A stretch of 64,000 nucleotides of DNA from Streptomyces hayashii (GCF_024539815.1 NZ_JAHHIU010000091.1:23116-87115), one strand, 5' to 3'; positions 50,109-59,354 are shown, counted from the first letter of the stretch. The notes: a model not told the origin generated them from the letters alone. Numbers and translations: made by a program.

Positions 50109-51595
50109 AGCTGGATCCAGGTCGTCTTGAGCTCGGTGTACTTCTCGATGGCGTGGACGGACTTGTCGCGGCCGTTCCCCGACTGCTTCATGCCGCCGAA
50201 GGGCACGGTGAGGTCCCCCTCCTCGTAGCAGTTCACCCAGACCGTGCCGGCCCTGAGCGCCCGCGAGACCCGGTGCGCGGTGGACAGGTCGGAGGTCCAC
50301 AGTGCGGCGGCGAGACCGTACTCGGTGGCGTTGGCCAGCCGGACCGCCTCGTCGAGGTCGTCGAAGGCGAGCACGGACAGCACCGGCCCGAAGATCTCCT
50401 CCCGGGCGAGCCGCATCCCCGGGTCCACCCGGTCGAAGACCGTCGGCTCCAGGTAGCTGCCGCCCGTGCCGGCGAGGGCGCGTTCGCCGCCGGTCCGCAG
50501 CCGTGCGCCTTCGGCGATCCCGGTCTCGACGTGCTCCCGCACCCGGTCCAGGTGGGCGGCGCCGACCAGCGCGCCCATCTCGGTGGCCGGATCGAGCGGG
50601 TCGCCGACGCGCAGCTCCCGGGCCCGCGCGACGACGGCGTCGGTGACGCGTTCGGCGATGGAGGAGTGGACCAGCAGCCGGGAGGGCGCGGTGCACATCT
50701 CGCCCTGGTTGAAGAAGATGCCCCAGGCGGCGGTCGCCGCGGCCCGGTCCAGGTCGGGCGCGTCGGGCAGCACGATGTTGGGGGACTTGCCGCCGAGTTC
50801 CAGCCAGACCCGCTTGAGGTTGGAGTCGGCCGAGTACCGCAGGAAGTGGCGGCCGACGGCGGTGGAGCCGGTGAACGCGAGAACGTCGACGTCCGGGTGC
50901 AGTCCGAGCGCCCGGCCGGCCACCGGACCGTCCCCGTTGACCACGTTGAGCACTCCCGGCGGCAGCCCGGCCTCGGTCGCGATCCGGCCCAGCAGGAGGG
51001 CGGACAGCGGGGAGTGCTCCGACGGCTTGAGCACGACCGTGCAGCCGGCCGCCAGCGCCGGGGCGACCTTCCACCCGGCCAGCGTGAGCGGGAAGTTCCA
51101 GGGCACCACGGCGCCGACGACCCCGGCCGGCTCCCGGGTGACCAGGGCGAGCGCGTCCGGAGCGGTGTGCGGGGACTCGTCGGTGAGCTTGTCCGCCAAC
51201 TGGCCGTACCAGCGGAAGGTGTTGACGAGTGCCCGCAGCTCGATCCCGTAGGCGTCGGCGACGGGCTTGCCCATCTCCAGGGTGACGGCGAGCGCGAGTT
51301 CCTCCCGTCGCGCTTCGAGCAGGCCGGCGATGCGCAGCAGCGTCCGGCCGCGTTCGGCGGGGGCCAGTCGTGGCCAGGGGCCGGCGTCGAAGGCACGGCG
51401 GGCGGCGGCCACGGCGGCGTCCACCTCGGCGGCGCCCCCGTCGGCGATCTGCGCCACCGGCCGGCCGTCCCGGGGGGAGACGGCGGCGAAGGAGGCCCCG
51501 CCGCCGTCCTCGTCGACGCCGTCGATGTGATGGGCGCCGGACACCTCGAAGTCCTTGGCGCGTTGCAGCCACTCGTCATGGGTGAGTTCCGGCAT
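50105..51595 (-). CDS. puuC: Aldehyde dehydrogenase, PuuC-like (gamma-glutamyl-aminoaldehyde dehydrogenase)
   Basis: This 496-residue NAD(P)-dependent dehydrogenase has VVPWNFPLTLAGWKVAPALAAG, FTGSTAVGRHFL, the catalytic Glu in LELGGKSPN, the nucleophile Cys in FFNQGEMCTAPSR and EEIFGPVLSV. Its C-terminus, MKQSGNGRDKSVHAIEKYTELKT when pieced together, is almost that of E. coli PuuC (GNGRDKSLHALEKFTELKT), supporting the subfamily. It oxidises an aldehyde, probably gamma-glutamylated, to the acid cleaved by the coupled PuuD-like enzyme. ATG 51595 fits the family. A dyad at 51623-51636 stands just upstream. Confidence 0.88.
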   Translation of the reverse strand: MPELTHDEWLQRAKDFEVSGAHHIDGVDEDGGGASFAAVSPRDGRPVAQIADGGAAEVDAAVAAARRAFDAGPWPRLAPAERGRTLLRIAGLLEARREELALAVTLEMGKPVADAYGIELRALVNTFRWYGQLADKLTDESPHTAPDALALVTREPAGVVGAVVPWNFPLTLAGWKVAPALAAGCTVVLKPSEHSPLSALLLGRIATEAGLPPGVLNVVNGDGPVAGRALGLHPDVDVLAFTGSTAVGRHFLRYSADSNLKRVWLELGGKSPNIVLPDAPDLDRAAATAAWGIFFNQGEMCTAPSRLLVHSSIAERVTDAVVARARELRVGDPLDPATEMGALVGAAHLDRVREHVETGIAEGARLRTGGERALAGTGGSYLEPTVFDRVDPGMRLAREEIFGPVLSVLAFDDLDEAVRLANATEYGLAAALWTSDLSTAHRVSRALRAGTVWVNCYEEGDLTVPFGGMKQSGNGRDKSVHAIEKYTELKTTWIQL

Positions 51596-51622
51596 GCCTG
51601 GGATTCCCTCCACGGTAGGTTT

Positions 51623-51636
51623 GTTCGATCCCGAAT
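51623..51636. promoter_or_regulatory. Operator-like dyad before the PuuC-like gene
   Basis: GTTCGATCCCGAAT fits RTTYG-N4-CRAAY and lies 28 bases before ATG 51595 (minus strand), between the permease and dehydrogenase genes. It suggests a separate regulated promoter for the puuC-puuD pair. Confidence 0.45.
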
Positions 51637-51702
51637 GATCGAGGCGGCAGGCGGGGACCGCCCGCGCGGCCCGGTGTGCGGGGGCCGGGCCGCGCGGGGG
51701 CC

Positions 51703-53166
51703 TCAGTCCTGGGCGGCGGACCCGCGGGTCGCCCGGGCCGCCGCCGCACCCGCGAGCAGGACCGCCGGAACGGTGAGTTCGAGCCAGAGGGCGGTGCCGC
51801 GTTCGCCGCCGATGAGCGTGGTGAAGTTCTCCGTCACCAGCCAGATCGCCCCTACGATGCCGAGTGCGCCCAGCGCCGGGGCGATCAGCGTGTTCCACGG
51901 CCGGGTGTCCGGCCGCTCGCGGCGGAAGAAGGCGATCACGGAGACCGAGGTCAGGAAGTACAGGAGCATGATCCCCAGTACCGCCACTCCGCTGCCCCAC
52001 GAGAACAGGGTGAGCACCGGGTCCTTGCCGGCCACCGCGAAGGGGACGACCAGCAGCACCGCGATCGCGGTCTGCACGAAGCCCGCCGTGCCGGGGGAGT
52101 GGCGCCGGTTGAGCGACGCCAGCCTCGCGGGCAGCAGCCCGTCGCGGCCGAGGGAGTACAGGTAGCGGTTGGCCGAGTTGTGGAAGGCGAGGACGCCGGC
52201 GAAGAGGGAGGTGGCCAGCAGGACCGGCAGGACGTCGTTCACCCAGGCCCCGAACAGGTCGGCGATGGGCGCGAAGACGAAACCGGTCGAGTCGCCGCTC
52301 GCGAGCGCCTGCCCGGCGGCCGCCGTCGCCTTCGAGGCGCCGTGGGCGGAGATCAGCATCCACGAGGTGAAGGCGAAGAAGCAGGTGACGAGGACGACGG
52401 CCAGATAGGTGGCCCGGGGCACGGTTCTGCGGGGCTCGCGCGCCTCCTCGCCGTAGATCGCGGTCGCCTCGAAGCCCACCATCGACGCCACGGCGAACAT
52501 CAGCGCCACGCCGGGCGCCCCGTGGAGCGCCGCGCCCGGGGAGAACGAGTCGGCGACGCCGAGCCCCTCGGGACCGCCGCCCTTGAACAGCGTCACCAGG
52601 GAGAAGACGGCCAGGATGCTGAACTCGGCCAGCACGAAGACGGCCAGCACCCGGGCGCCCATCTCGATCCCGGCGCCGCCCAGCGCCTGCACGATCGCCA
52701 TGGTGACCAGCGAGCACGCCCACCAGGGCACGTCCGCCCCCGTGTGGGCGGCCAGCAGGCCGCTCACCGTCGCCCCGTACAGGCCGTACATGGCGGCCTG
52801 GATGGCGCAGTAGGAGAAGAGCGCGATCCCGGCGCTTCCGGTGCCGAGGGAGCGGCCGAGGCCCCTGCCTATGTAGGTGTAGAAGGCGCCGGCGTTCACG
52901 ACGTGACGGCCCATGGCCACGAAGCCGACCGAGAAGAGCAGGGTGACCACGCCGGCGGCCACGTAGGCGGCCGGGGTGCCGGGCCCGTTGCCGAGGGCCA
53001 CGGAGAGCGGGACGGCCCCGGCGATGGCGGTGAGCGGCGCCTGGGCGGAGAGGACGAAGAAGAGGATGCCCAGCACGCCGAGCGAGTTGGGCTTGAGCCT
53101 GCCTGCGGTGGAGGCGCCGGCCGCGGTCTGGTTCCTGACCGCCGTCTGACTGTCCACGCGGATCAC
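51703..53166 (-). CDS. APC-family amino-acid/amine permease
   Basis: This 487-residue integral membrane protein has about 12 hydrophobic segments. It has the APC signature near the start (FFVLSAQAPLTAIAGAVPLSVALGNGPG) and FGALYAYIGRGLG-type residues in the second helix region (HVVNAGAFYTYIGRGLGR). It probably imports the amine or amino acid degraded by the adjacent genes, like PuuP. The start is uncertain: GTG 53166 or GTG 53157 both fit, the first being preferred because AGGCAG lies upstream. A dyad sits just before the start. Confidence 0.87.
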   Translation of the reverse strand: MIRVDSQTAVRNQTAAGASTAGRLKPNSLGVLGILFFVLSAQAPLTAIAGAVPLSVALGNGPGTPAAYVAAGVVTLLFSVGFVAMGRHVVNAGAFYTYIGRGLGRSLGTGSAGIALFSYCAIQAAMYGLYGATVSGLLAAHTGADVPWWACSLVTMAIVQALGGAGIEMGARVLAVFVLAEFSILAVFSLVTLFKGGGPEGLGVADSFSPGAALHGAPGVALMFAVASMVGFEATAIYGEEAREPRRTVPRATYLAVVLVTCFFAFTSWMLISAHGASKATAAAGQALASGDSTGFVFAPIADLFGAWVNDVLPVLLATSLFAGVLAFHNSANRYLYSLGRDGLLPARLASLNRRHSPGTAGFVQTAIAVLLVVPFAVAGKDPVLTLFSWGSGVAVLGIMLLYFLTSVSVIAFFRRERPDTRPWNTLIAPALGALGIVGAIWLVTENFTTLIGGERGTALWLELTVPAVLLAGAAAARATRGSAAQD

Positions 53167-53192
53167 CTGCCTGAGAGCGAAGAGGGGATATC

Positions 53193-53206
53193 GTTTCAGG
53201 CCAAAC
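53193..53206. promoter_or_regulatory. Operator-like dyad before the permease gene
   Basis: GTTTCAGGCCAAAC differs at one position from RTTYG-N4-CRAAY but is framed by a perfect outer dyad, TCGTTT with AAACGA (53191-53208). It lies 27 bases before the permease GTG on the minus strand and about 100 bases after the TetR stop. Confidence 0.45.
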
Positions 53207-53308
53207 GAGTTGCCTCATGGTGGGCTCGAACTGTCCGTTTGGCAAGGGGGTGCGCGCAAGAGGTCCCGAGGGCAGGACGTACCGGAGCGTCGGCCGGCGT
53301 CGGCGGGT

Positions 53309-53935
53309 TCAGCTCTGCGACGGCGCGCCGGAGTCGCCCTCGGGCTTGAGCAGACGGATCAGCCGGTGCAGCTCCTCCACCGCCCCGTCGGTGACCTCGG
53401 GCTCCCCGAAGACGAGCTGGTGCAGGACGAGGCCGTCGAGGGCGGCGAAGACCAGGCGGTTCAGCGCCCGGCCGGCGCCCTCGGGGAGGATCCGGGACAG
53501 CTCACGCCCGGTCGCGTCGAAGTAGTCCTCGTACAGCGCCCTGATCTGCGGCAGCAGCTCCGGCCGGCGCCGGGACTCCAGGAGCAGCTCGTACTGGAAG
53601 GCCTGTATGTCCGGGTCGGCGGTCACCATCTCGGACAGCCCGGCCGAGAAGTCGGCGACCTCGCCGGTGCCGGGTTCGAGCGCGCTGGTGCTCAGCGAGG
53701 TGCGGATCGCGTGGGTGAGCGCCGCCTCGATGAGCGCGTCCCGGGAGCCGAAGTGGTGGACGACGAGCCCGTGCGTGGTCCCCGCCTCCTGCGCGACGGC
53801 ACGGTAGGTGAGCTTGCGCAGCCCGCCCCGGGCCACGACCCGCACGGCGGCGTTCAGCAGGGCCTCCCGGCCCTCCCCGTAGTGCATGCGCCGACGCGGC
53901 TCGCGGCCCTCGGGCTGTGCGGCGGACTCGCTCAT
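53309..53935 (-). CDS. TetR family transcriptional regulator
   Basis: The protein has 208 residues. The N-terminal DNA-binding domain is YGEGREALLNAAVRVVARGGLRKLTYRAVAQEAGTTHGLVVHHFGSRDAL in two parts; the C-terminal domain is of the TetR_C type seen in catabolic and polyamine regulators. ATG 53935 is chosen over the longer frame from 54019 because GGTAGGG precedes it and the extra residues are low-complexity. It is 80 bases downstream of the FAH-family gene, in the same direction, and is one of two candidates for binding the shared dyads. Confidence 0.86.
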   Translation of the reverse strand: MSESAAQPEGREPRRRMHYGEGREALLNAAVRVVARGGLRKLTYRAVAQEAGTTHGLVVHHFGSRDALIEAALTHAIRTSLSTSALEPGTGEVADFSAGLSEMVTADPDIQAFQYELLLESRRRPELLPQIRALYEDYFDATGRELSRILPEGAGRALNRLVFAALDGLVLHQLVFGEPEVTDGAVEELHRLIRLLKPEGDSGAPSQS

Positions 53936-54015
53936 GACGGCGACCCTACCGGCCCTCCCGCGTCCCCCGGGCACGGCGGCGGCGCCGCACGGACCGGGCA
54001 GCGGCCCCATCGCGT

Positions 54016-54861
54016 TCATCGCCTGGGCGGGCGGATGCCGCGGAACTCCCAGTCGCCGCCGAGCGCGGTGGACAGCACCTCCTCCGACTCGGTGGGCTGG
54101 GCGCCGACGTCGTCGCGGACGGCGGTCGGACCGGTGACGACGTGGTTGACGAGGCGGCCCAGTCCCTCGACCTCCACCTCGACCACGTCGCCGGGCCGTA
54201 CCGGGCGCGAGTGGGCCGGGGTGCCCGAGAGCAGCACGTCACCCGGGTACAGGGTGATCGTCCGGGCGATGTCCGCGACGAGGTAGTGCATGTCCCACGT
54301 CATCTCGTCGGTGGAACCGTCCTGCACCACCTCGCCGTTGACGAACGTGCGCAGCCGCTTGCCGCGGAAGTCCCAGTCGGTGACCAGGCCGGGGCCGAGC
54401 GGGCACAGGGTGTCGGAGCCCTTCACCCGGAGCATCGAACCGGCGTCGGTGTCGCGGAAGTCGTGCAGCCCGAAGTCGTTGGCCACCGTGTAGCCCGCGA
54501 TGTACGCGCCCGCCTCGTGCGGCGCGACGTTGCGCGCGGTCCGGCCGATGACGATGGCGACCTCGCCCTCGTAGTTGAGCCACTTGCAGCCCTCGGGGCG
54601 CACGATCGCGCCCTGATGGGAGTTGAGGGAGGAGGTCGGCTTGTGGAAGTAGGTCGGGGCGTCCGGAAGGCCGATCCCGAACTCCTCCACCCGGCTGCGG
54701 TGGTTGAGATGGACGGCGATCACCTTGGAGGGGACCACCGGGGGCAGATGGCGCGCCTCGTCGGCCTTGACGCGTCGGCCGTCCCCGGCGGCGAGTTCGT
54801 CGCCTTCGCGGACGGTGTCGACGACGGCGCCGTCGAGCAGGATGCGGCGGTACTCGGGCAT
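54016..54861 (-). CDS. Fumarylacetoacetate-hydrolase-family enzyme (HpaG-like isomerase/decarboxylase)
   Basis: The protein has 281 residues. The FAH fold is shown by KVIAVHLNHRSRVEEFG, YFHKPTSSLNSHQGAIV, the metal site YEGEVAIVIGR, GYTVANDFGLHDFR, and LLSGTPAHSRPVRPGDVVEVEVEGLG. In homoprotocatechuate breakdown HpaG decarboxylates and isomerises the opened ring product, and the HpaD- and HpaE-like genes directly upstream point to that job. Other FAH members hydrolyse acylpyruvates, so the exact reaction is inferred. It starts 12 bases after the dioxygenase stop. Confidence 0.86.
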   Translation of the reverse strand: MPEYRRILLDGAVVDTVREGDELAAGDGRRVKADEARHLPPVVPSKVIAVHLNHRSRVEEFGIGLPDAPTYFHKPTSSLNSHQGAIVRPEGCKWLNYEGEVAIVIGRTARNVAPHEAGAYIAGYTVANDFGLHDFRDTDAGSMLRVKGSDTLCPLGPGLVTDWDFRGKRLRTFVNGEVVQDGSTDEMTWDMHYLVADIARTITLYPGDVLLSGTPAHSRPVRPGDVVEVEVEGLGRLVNHVVTGPTAVRDDVGAQPTESEEVLSTALGGDWEFRGIRPPRR

Positions 54862-54872
54862 GACGTGACTCC

Positions 54873-55808
54873 TCAGCTGCGGCGGTGGGGGTGGTGCGGT
54901 GCGGCGGACGGGTGCGTGCCGGCGCCGGTCCAGCCGTCGGCCGGGCGGTCGAACCAGAGGTGGACCTGGCCGGTGCCGACGGAGTTCTCGTACTCCCCGT
55001 ACTGGCGGCCCTTCGCCACGCAGGCCTGTTCGCCGAGGGCGCCGGCCATCATCAGGTAATGGAAGAACTTCGCCTCGGGCTTGACCTTCCAGAACTCGTC
55101 CATGGTGTCGAGGACCTTGTCGTGCCGGCCCTCCTTGAACCAGGCGATGCGCTCCCGGTCGGCCTCGCGGGCCTCGGGCGTGCGGATGTGCGCCGGATCG
55201 CCGGCCTCGTGGTCGCGGATCTCGCGCAGCGGCCAGAAGGTGTGCGACAGGGCGCCGGAGGCGATGAGCAGTACGCGTCGCCCCGGGGTGGCGGCGATGC
55301 CGTCGGCCAGTGCCCGGCCGAGCCGCAGATGATCCTCCATGTCGCCGGTCTGGCAGACGCCGACGGCCACCCACCGCTTGTCGGGCAGCCCCTCGCCGAG
55401 GAACTTCCAGAGGTTGACGGTGGCGTAGTGGATCGGCAGCCAGGCGTCCTCGATCGGCGTGATCCAGGTGCCGTGCCGGTCGGCGAAGTCCGCCACGTTG
55501 CGGGCGAGTTCGGGGTCGCCGGGGAAGTCGTAGGGCATGCGGCACATGCCCCGCGGCAGCTCGTCGGAGGTGAACAGCCCGGCCCGGCGGGTCTGCGCGG
55601 TGACGACGAACTCGACGGTGGTCGCCCAGTGCGAGTCGAGGACGACGACGGTGTCGTAGTCGTCGCGGGCGAACACGTCCTCGCGCAGTCGGCGCAGCCC
55701 GGTGACGAGGGTGATCTCCTTGCCCTCGTTGATCTCCAGTCGTTCCGCCTCGGGCAGCACGATGGTGGGGACATGGGCGAGAAGGCCCGCCCCGACGATC
55801 TCACCCAT
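54873..55808 (-). CDS. hpaD: Class III extradiol ring-cleavage dioxygenase (HpaD-like, homoprotocatechuate 2,3-dioxygenase)
   Basis: The protein has 311 residues. The LigB-type fold shows an iron-ligand His in GLLAHVPTIVLPE, the DTVVVLDSHWATTVEF segment, FTSDELPRGMCRMPYDFPGDPELARNVADFA, and ASGALSHTFWPL. These align closely with E. coli HpaD (YTSNELPHFIRDMTYNYEGNPEL). It opens a catechol ring next to the hydroxyl pair using Fe(II) and O2. ATG 55808 overlaps the upstream dehydrogenase stop by 8 bases, implying coupling. The His/Pro-rich last dozen residues are unusual. Confidence 0.9.
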   Translation of the reverse strand: MGEIVGAGLLAHVPTIVLPEAERLEINEGKEITLVTGLRRLREDVFARDDYDTVVVLDSHWATTVEFVVTAQTRRAGLFTSDELPRGMCRMPYDFPGDPELARNVADFADRHGTWITPIEDAWLPIHYATVNLWKFLGEGLPDKRWVAVGVCQTGDMEDHLRLGRALADGIAATPGRRVLLIASGALSHTFWPLREIRDHEAGDPAHIRTPEAREADRERIAWFKEGRHDKVLDTMDEFWKVKPEAKFFHYLMMAGALGEQACVAKGRQYGEYENSVGTGQVHLWFDRPADGWTGAGTHPSAAPHHPHRRS

Positions 55809-57261
55809 GGTCGTTCCATCCCTTCGGCGCGGTCACGGTGTTCTTCAGGTCGCAGTAGAAGTCGAAGCTCCAGTCGCCGCCCTCACGGCCGACGCCCGAC
55901 TCACGGGAGCCGCCGAAGGGCGCGCGGAGATCGCGTACGAAGAAGCAGTTGACCCAGACCGTGCCCGCGACCAGCCGCGAGGTGACGCGTTCGGCGCGAT
56001 CGCGGTCGCCGGTCGCGAGCGTGGCGGCCAGCCCGAAGCGGGTGTCGTTGGCGAGGCGGACGGCTTCGTCCTCGGTGGCGAAGGTCTGCAGGGTCAGGAC
56101 CGGGCCGAAGACCTCCTCCTGCACGATCTCCGAGTCCTGGGCGACGTCGGTCAGCAGGGTCGGCTCGTAGTACTGGCCCTCCCCGCGGCGCCCGCCGAGC
56201 ACCGTGCGGGCCCCGGCCGCCACGGCCCGCCGCACGAACCCGTCGATCTTCTCCAGCTGGCGGGGGTGGATGCAGGGCCCGACGTCGGTGCCCTCCTCCC
56301 GCGGATCGCCCTGGACGAGACGGGAGGCCCGCTCCACGAACCGCCGGGTGAACTCCTCGGCGACGGACTCCTCGACGAGGATCCGGGTCGCGGCGAGGCA
56401 GACCTGGCCGGCGTTGTCGTACTGCTCCACCGCGAGATCCACGGCGAGTTCGAGATCCGCGTCGGCGAACACCAACAGCGGTGACTTGCCGCCGAGTTCG
56501 AGGCTCAGCGGGGTGAGGTTGGCGGCGGCCGAGCCGGCGATCCGCCGGGCGGTCGGCACCGACCCGGTGAAGCTGACGCGGCGCACGTCCGGGTGCGAGG
56601 TGAGCGCGTCGCCGATCTCCGAGCCGTACCCCTGGACGACGTTGAGGACCCCGGCGGGCAGTCCGGCCTCGGCGGCGACGTCGGCGAGCAGCGAAGCGGT
56701 GAGCGGCGACCACTCGGCGGGCTTGAGGACCACGGTGTCGCCTGCCGCCAGCGCGGGGGCGACCTTCCAGGAGGCCAGCATCAGCGGTGCGTTCCACGGG
56801 GTGATCAGCACGGCCGGCCCGGCCGGATCCCAGCTGACGTGGTTGGCGTGACCGCGCGTCTCGAAGTCCTCGTGGCCGAGCGAGAGCAGCCGGTCTGCGA
56901 AGAAGCGGAAGTTGTGCGCCACGCGGGGCATGACGCCCCGGCGGTGCGAGCGCAGCAGGGCGCCGTTGTCGGCGGTCTCGACGACGGCGAACTCCTCCAG
57001 CCGCTTCTCGACGCCGTCGGCGACGGCGTTCAGCAGCCGGGCGCGTTCGGCGCGGGAGGTGGCGGCCCAGCCGGGGAACGCCGCCTTCGCGGCGGCGACG
57101 GCGGCCTCGGCCTCGGCGGGACCGCCCCGGGCGATCTCCCCGAGGACGCTTCCGTCGATGGGCGAGTGGTCGGTGAAGGTGTCGGCGGAGGCGACGCGCC
57201 GGCCGCCGATCCAGTGCCGGGCGTCGACGGCGACGCCGCCGACGGTGACGGTGTGGGACAT
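55801..57261 (-). CDS. hpaE: Aldehyde dehydrogenase, HpaE-like (semialdehyde dehydrogenase of meta-cleavage)
   Basis: The protein has 486 residues. NAD-binding and catalytic motifs are present: LITPWNAPLMLASWKVAPALAAG, FTGSVPTARRIA, LSLELGGKSPL, the nucleophile Cys in YDNAGQVCLAATR and EEVFGPVLTLQ. The end, GGSRESGVGREGGDWSFDFY, is typical of 5-carboxymethyl-2-hydroxymuconate-semialdehyde dehydrogenase (HpaE). It should oxidise the ring-fission aldehyde made by the overlapping HpaD-like enzyme. It is a different subfamily from the PuuC-like dehydrogenase 4 kb away. Confidence 0.88.
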   Translation of the reverse strand: MSHTVTVGGVAVDARHWIGGRRVASADTFTDHSPIDGSVLGEIARGGPAEAEAAVAAAKAAFPGWAATSRAERARLLNAVADGVEKRLEEFAVVETADNGALLRSHRRGVMPRVAHNFRFFADRLLSLGHEDFETRGHANHVSWDPAGPAVLITPWNAPLMLASWKVAPALAAGDTVVLKPAEWSPLTASLLADVAAEAGLPAGVLNVVQGYGSEIGDALTSHPDVRRVSFTGSVPTARRIAGSAAANLTPLSLELGGKSPLLVFADADLELAVDLAVEQYDNAGQVCLAATRILVEESVAEEFTRRFVERASRLVQGDPREEGTDVGPCIHPRQLEKIDGFVRRAVAAGARTVLGGRRGEGQYYEPTLLTDVAQDSEIVQEEVFGPVLTLQTFATEDEAVRLANDTRFGLAATLATGDRDRAERVTSRLVAGTVWVNCFFVRDLRAPFGGSRESGVGREGGDWSFDFYCDLKNTVTAPKGWNDHG

Positions 57262-57297
57262 GGCAGAAGGTCTCCTGTCGGACGGGGGACGGGCGGG

Positions 57298-58107
57298 CTA
57301 CTCGGACGCTCGGGAGGAGCCGGACTCCAACAGCCGCCCGCCGTTCCAGACGACCCCCACCTGCCGGTAGTACGCGGCGATGGGTTCATGGATCTCCAGT
57401 CGGGCCAGCTCCTCGGTGGGCGCCTCGAACAGCTCCAGGTCGGCGTCCCCGGCCCACGGACGTCCGCCCTCGAACGAGGCCGCCCCCGACTCGATCAGCT
57501 CGTCGAGGGCGAGTCCCCCGCCCTTCTCGATCGACGGCAGCCACCGGTGGTGGGCCATGGGATGCCCGTTGACGAACCCGTTGGTCTCCGACGGCTCCCG
57601 CAAGGTCACCACGGCCTGGGCCAGCCGCCGGTCGGCCGCCGCCAGGGTCGCCCCGAACCGCGCCCCCGCCTCGATGCGCGGAGCGGGCCCGTAGGGGTGC
57701 GGGCGGGTCTGGTGGATCGACCCGAGCTTCTTCGGGTACCCCTGGTGCAGCCCCCGCGCCACGGCGAAGTCCTTGTCGACCCAGATGTACACGCACCGCG
57801 AGTAGGTCCGGCCGCGGTACGAGCACCGGACGACCGCGAAGGCCTCCTTGTACTGGGACCGCACGGGGTCGAGCAGTTCCGCGCCGGCCGTCGAGCAGGA
57901 CTGCCAGTCGGCCCAGACGAGTGCGACGGCGCCGGGATCCTCGTCGGCCGGCTCCAGCGGCTCGGGGAGCAGTTCGCGGACCCGCGCGGGGTCCGTGCGG
58001 TACTCGACGGTGAGCAGGTCGCCGGAGTAGCGCCAGGGCGGGGCGGGGATCAGAGATGCGGCGCCGGTCGCCGTCTTTGGGGTGAAGTAACCGCGGACAC
58101 GGGACAC
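57298..58107 (-). CDS. Acetoacetate-decarboxylase-family protein
   Basis: This 269-residue protein has an ADC-like fold: TVEYRTDPARVRELLPEPLEP, VRSQYKEAFAVVRCSYRG, YIWVDKDFAVARGLHQGYPKKLGSIH (with a Lys cluster near the Schiff-base position) and NGFVNGHPMAHHRWLPSI. Many family members are not true acetoacetate decarboxylases but hydratases, aldolases or decarboxylases of secondary pathways. Its place between ferredoxin reductase and HpaE-like genes suggests a step on the ring-fission product, maybe replacing HpaF or HpaH, which are absent. The GTG start follows AAGGAG. Confidence 0.8.
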   Translation of the reverse strand: MSRVRGYFTPKTATGAASLIPAPPWRYSGDLLTVEYRTDPARVRELLPEPLEPADEDPGAVALVWADWQSCSTAGAELLDPVRSQYKEAFAVVRCSYRGRTYSRCVYIWVDKDFAVARGLHQGYPKKLGSIHQTRPHPYGPAPRIEAGARFGATLAAADRRLAQAVVTLREPSETNGFVNGHPMAHHRWLPSIEKGGGLALDELIESGAASFEGGRPWAGDADLELFEAPTEELARLEIHEPIAAYYRQVGVVWNGGRLLESGSSRASE

Positions 58108-58117
58108 TTGGGGCTCC

Positions 58118-59350
58118 TTACGAGGTGAGGGCGGGCTGTCTCAGCAGCTCGGCGCGGTGGCGGGCGGCGCTCAGGGCGGTGGCGTGGCCGCCGAGCGCGA
58201 CGACGCCGACCAGCCGGTCGTCGACGTGGTAGCCGACGACCAGGTCCGCCTCCGGGTCGCCGTCGAGCACCCGCACGTCGGCGAGGCCCAGCGTGGGCGC
58301 TCCGAAGGACTGCAGGCGGAACTCGTGCTGGTCGCTCCAGAAGGTGGGCAGCGGAGCGAACGGGGCGGACTCCCTCGGGTCGCCGGCGAGATGCGCGACG
58401 AGGTCCTTCGCCGCGTGCCGGGCGCTGTCGGCCGGGATCGACCAGTGCTCGACGCGGCGCGGCACGGAGTCGTAGCGGGCGTTGGGGAACCGGGCCACGT
58501 CGCCGACCGCGCGCACCTCGGGCCGTCCCCCGACCCGCAGGCGCCCGTCGGTGAGCACGCCGTCGCTCAGGTCGAGCCCGTTGCCGTCCAGCCACTCGAC
58601 GTTGGCGACCGAGCCCACGGACTCGACCACCACGTCGGCGGCCAGCAGGCGTCCGTCGGCGAGCCGGACCCCGGTTGCCCGGGCCCCGCCCGGTCCGCGG
58701 TCGGTCCCGGCCTCGAAGCCGCTCACCCCGACGCCCAGCGCGAAGCGCACGCCCCGTTCCTCGTGTCGCCTCAGCAGCGCGCGGGCGAGCAGTTCGCCGA
58801 GCGGACCCATCATGGGCAACGGCAGCGGATCGACGACCGTCACCTCGGCGACGCCCAGGCCGACCGCCGTGGCGGCGACCTCGCAGCCGATGAAACCGGC
58901 CCCGACGACGACCACGCGCACCCCGGGCCGGGTCAGTTCCTCGCGCAGCCCCTGGGCGTCGGCGAGGGTGCGGACGGTGTGGCGGCCGGCGAGCGGGCCC
59001 GGGCAGCGCAGCCGCCGGGGCCGTACGCCGGTGGCGACGACCAGCCCGTCGTAGTCCAGTCGGGCGCCGTCGGCGAGGACGAGGGTCCGCTCCGCGAGCC
59101 GGGCGGCGGCCACCTTCGTGCCCAGGCGCCACTCGACGTCCGCGGCGACCGCCTTCGGGGTGAGGGCCAGCGACTCGAACGTCGCCCTGCCGGCCAGGAC
59201 GTCCTTGGACAGGGGCGGCCGGTTGTAGGGCATGTGGGGCTCGTCGCCGACGACCGTGACCTCGCCCGTCCAGCCGGCCGCACGAAGCTGCTCGGCGGCG
59301 CGCAGGCCGCCCATCGAGGCGCCCGCCACGACGATGCGTGCGCTGCTCAC
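58118..59350 (-). CDS. NAD(P)H-dependent ferredoxin reductase (Rieske/P450-type FAD)
   Basis: This 410-residue flavoprotein of the putidaredoxin-reductase family has the FAD loop IVVAGASMGGLRAAEQLRA, YNRPPLSKDVL, LVVATGVRPRRL, the NAD(P) loop VVVVGAGFIGCEVAATA, and the second FAD contact VRAVGDVARFPN, with EHWSIPADSARHAA. It passes electrons to the ferredoxin encoded just upstream (4 bases apart) and then to the P450 on the opposite strand. GTG 59350 is used; the longer frame from 59443 is low-complexity. Confidence 0.9.
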   Translation of the reverse strand: MSSARIVVAGASMGGLRAAEQLRAAGWTGEVTVVGDEPHMPYNRPPLSKDVLAGRATFESLALTPKAVAADVEWRLGTKVAAARLAERTLVLADGARLDYDGLVVATGVRPRRLRCPGPLAGRHTVRTLADAQGLREELTRPGVRVVVVGAGFIGCEVAATAVGLGVAEVTVVDPLPLPMMGPLGELLARALLRRHEERGVRFALGVGVSGFEAGTDRGPGGARATGVRLADGRLLAADVVVESVGSVANVEWLDGNGLDLSDGVLTDGRLRVGGRPEVRAVGDVARFPNARYDSVPRRVEHWSIPADSARHAAKDLVAHLAGDPRESAPFAPLPTFWSDQHEFRLQSFGAPTLGLADVRVLDGDPEADLVVGYHVDDRLVGVVALGGHATALSAARHRAELLRQPALTS

Positions 59351-59354
59351 CGGT

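Noticed and set aside
53232..53245. A second copy of the shared dyad near the permease promoter (CCGTTTGGCAAGG)
   Set aside because: Only the left half-site is present; the right arm is missing.
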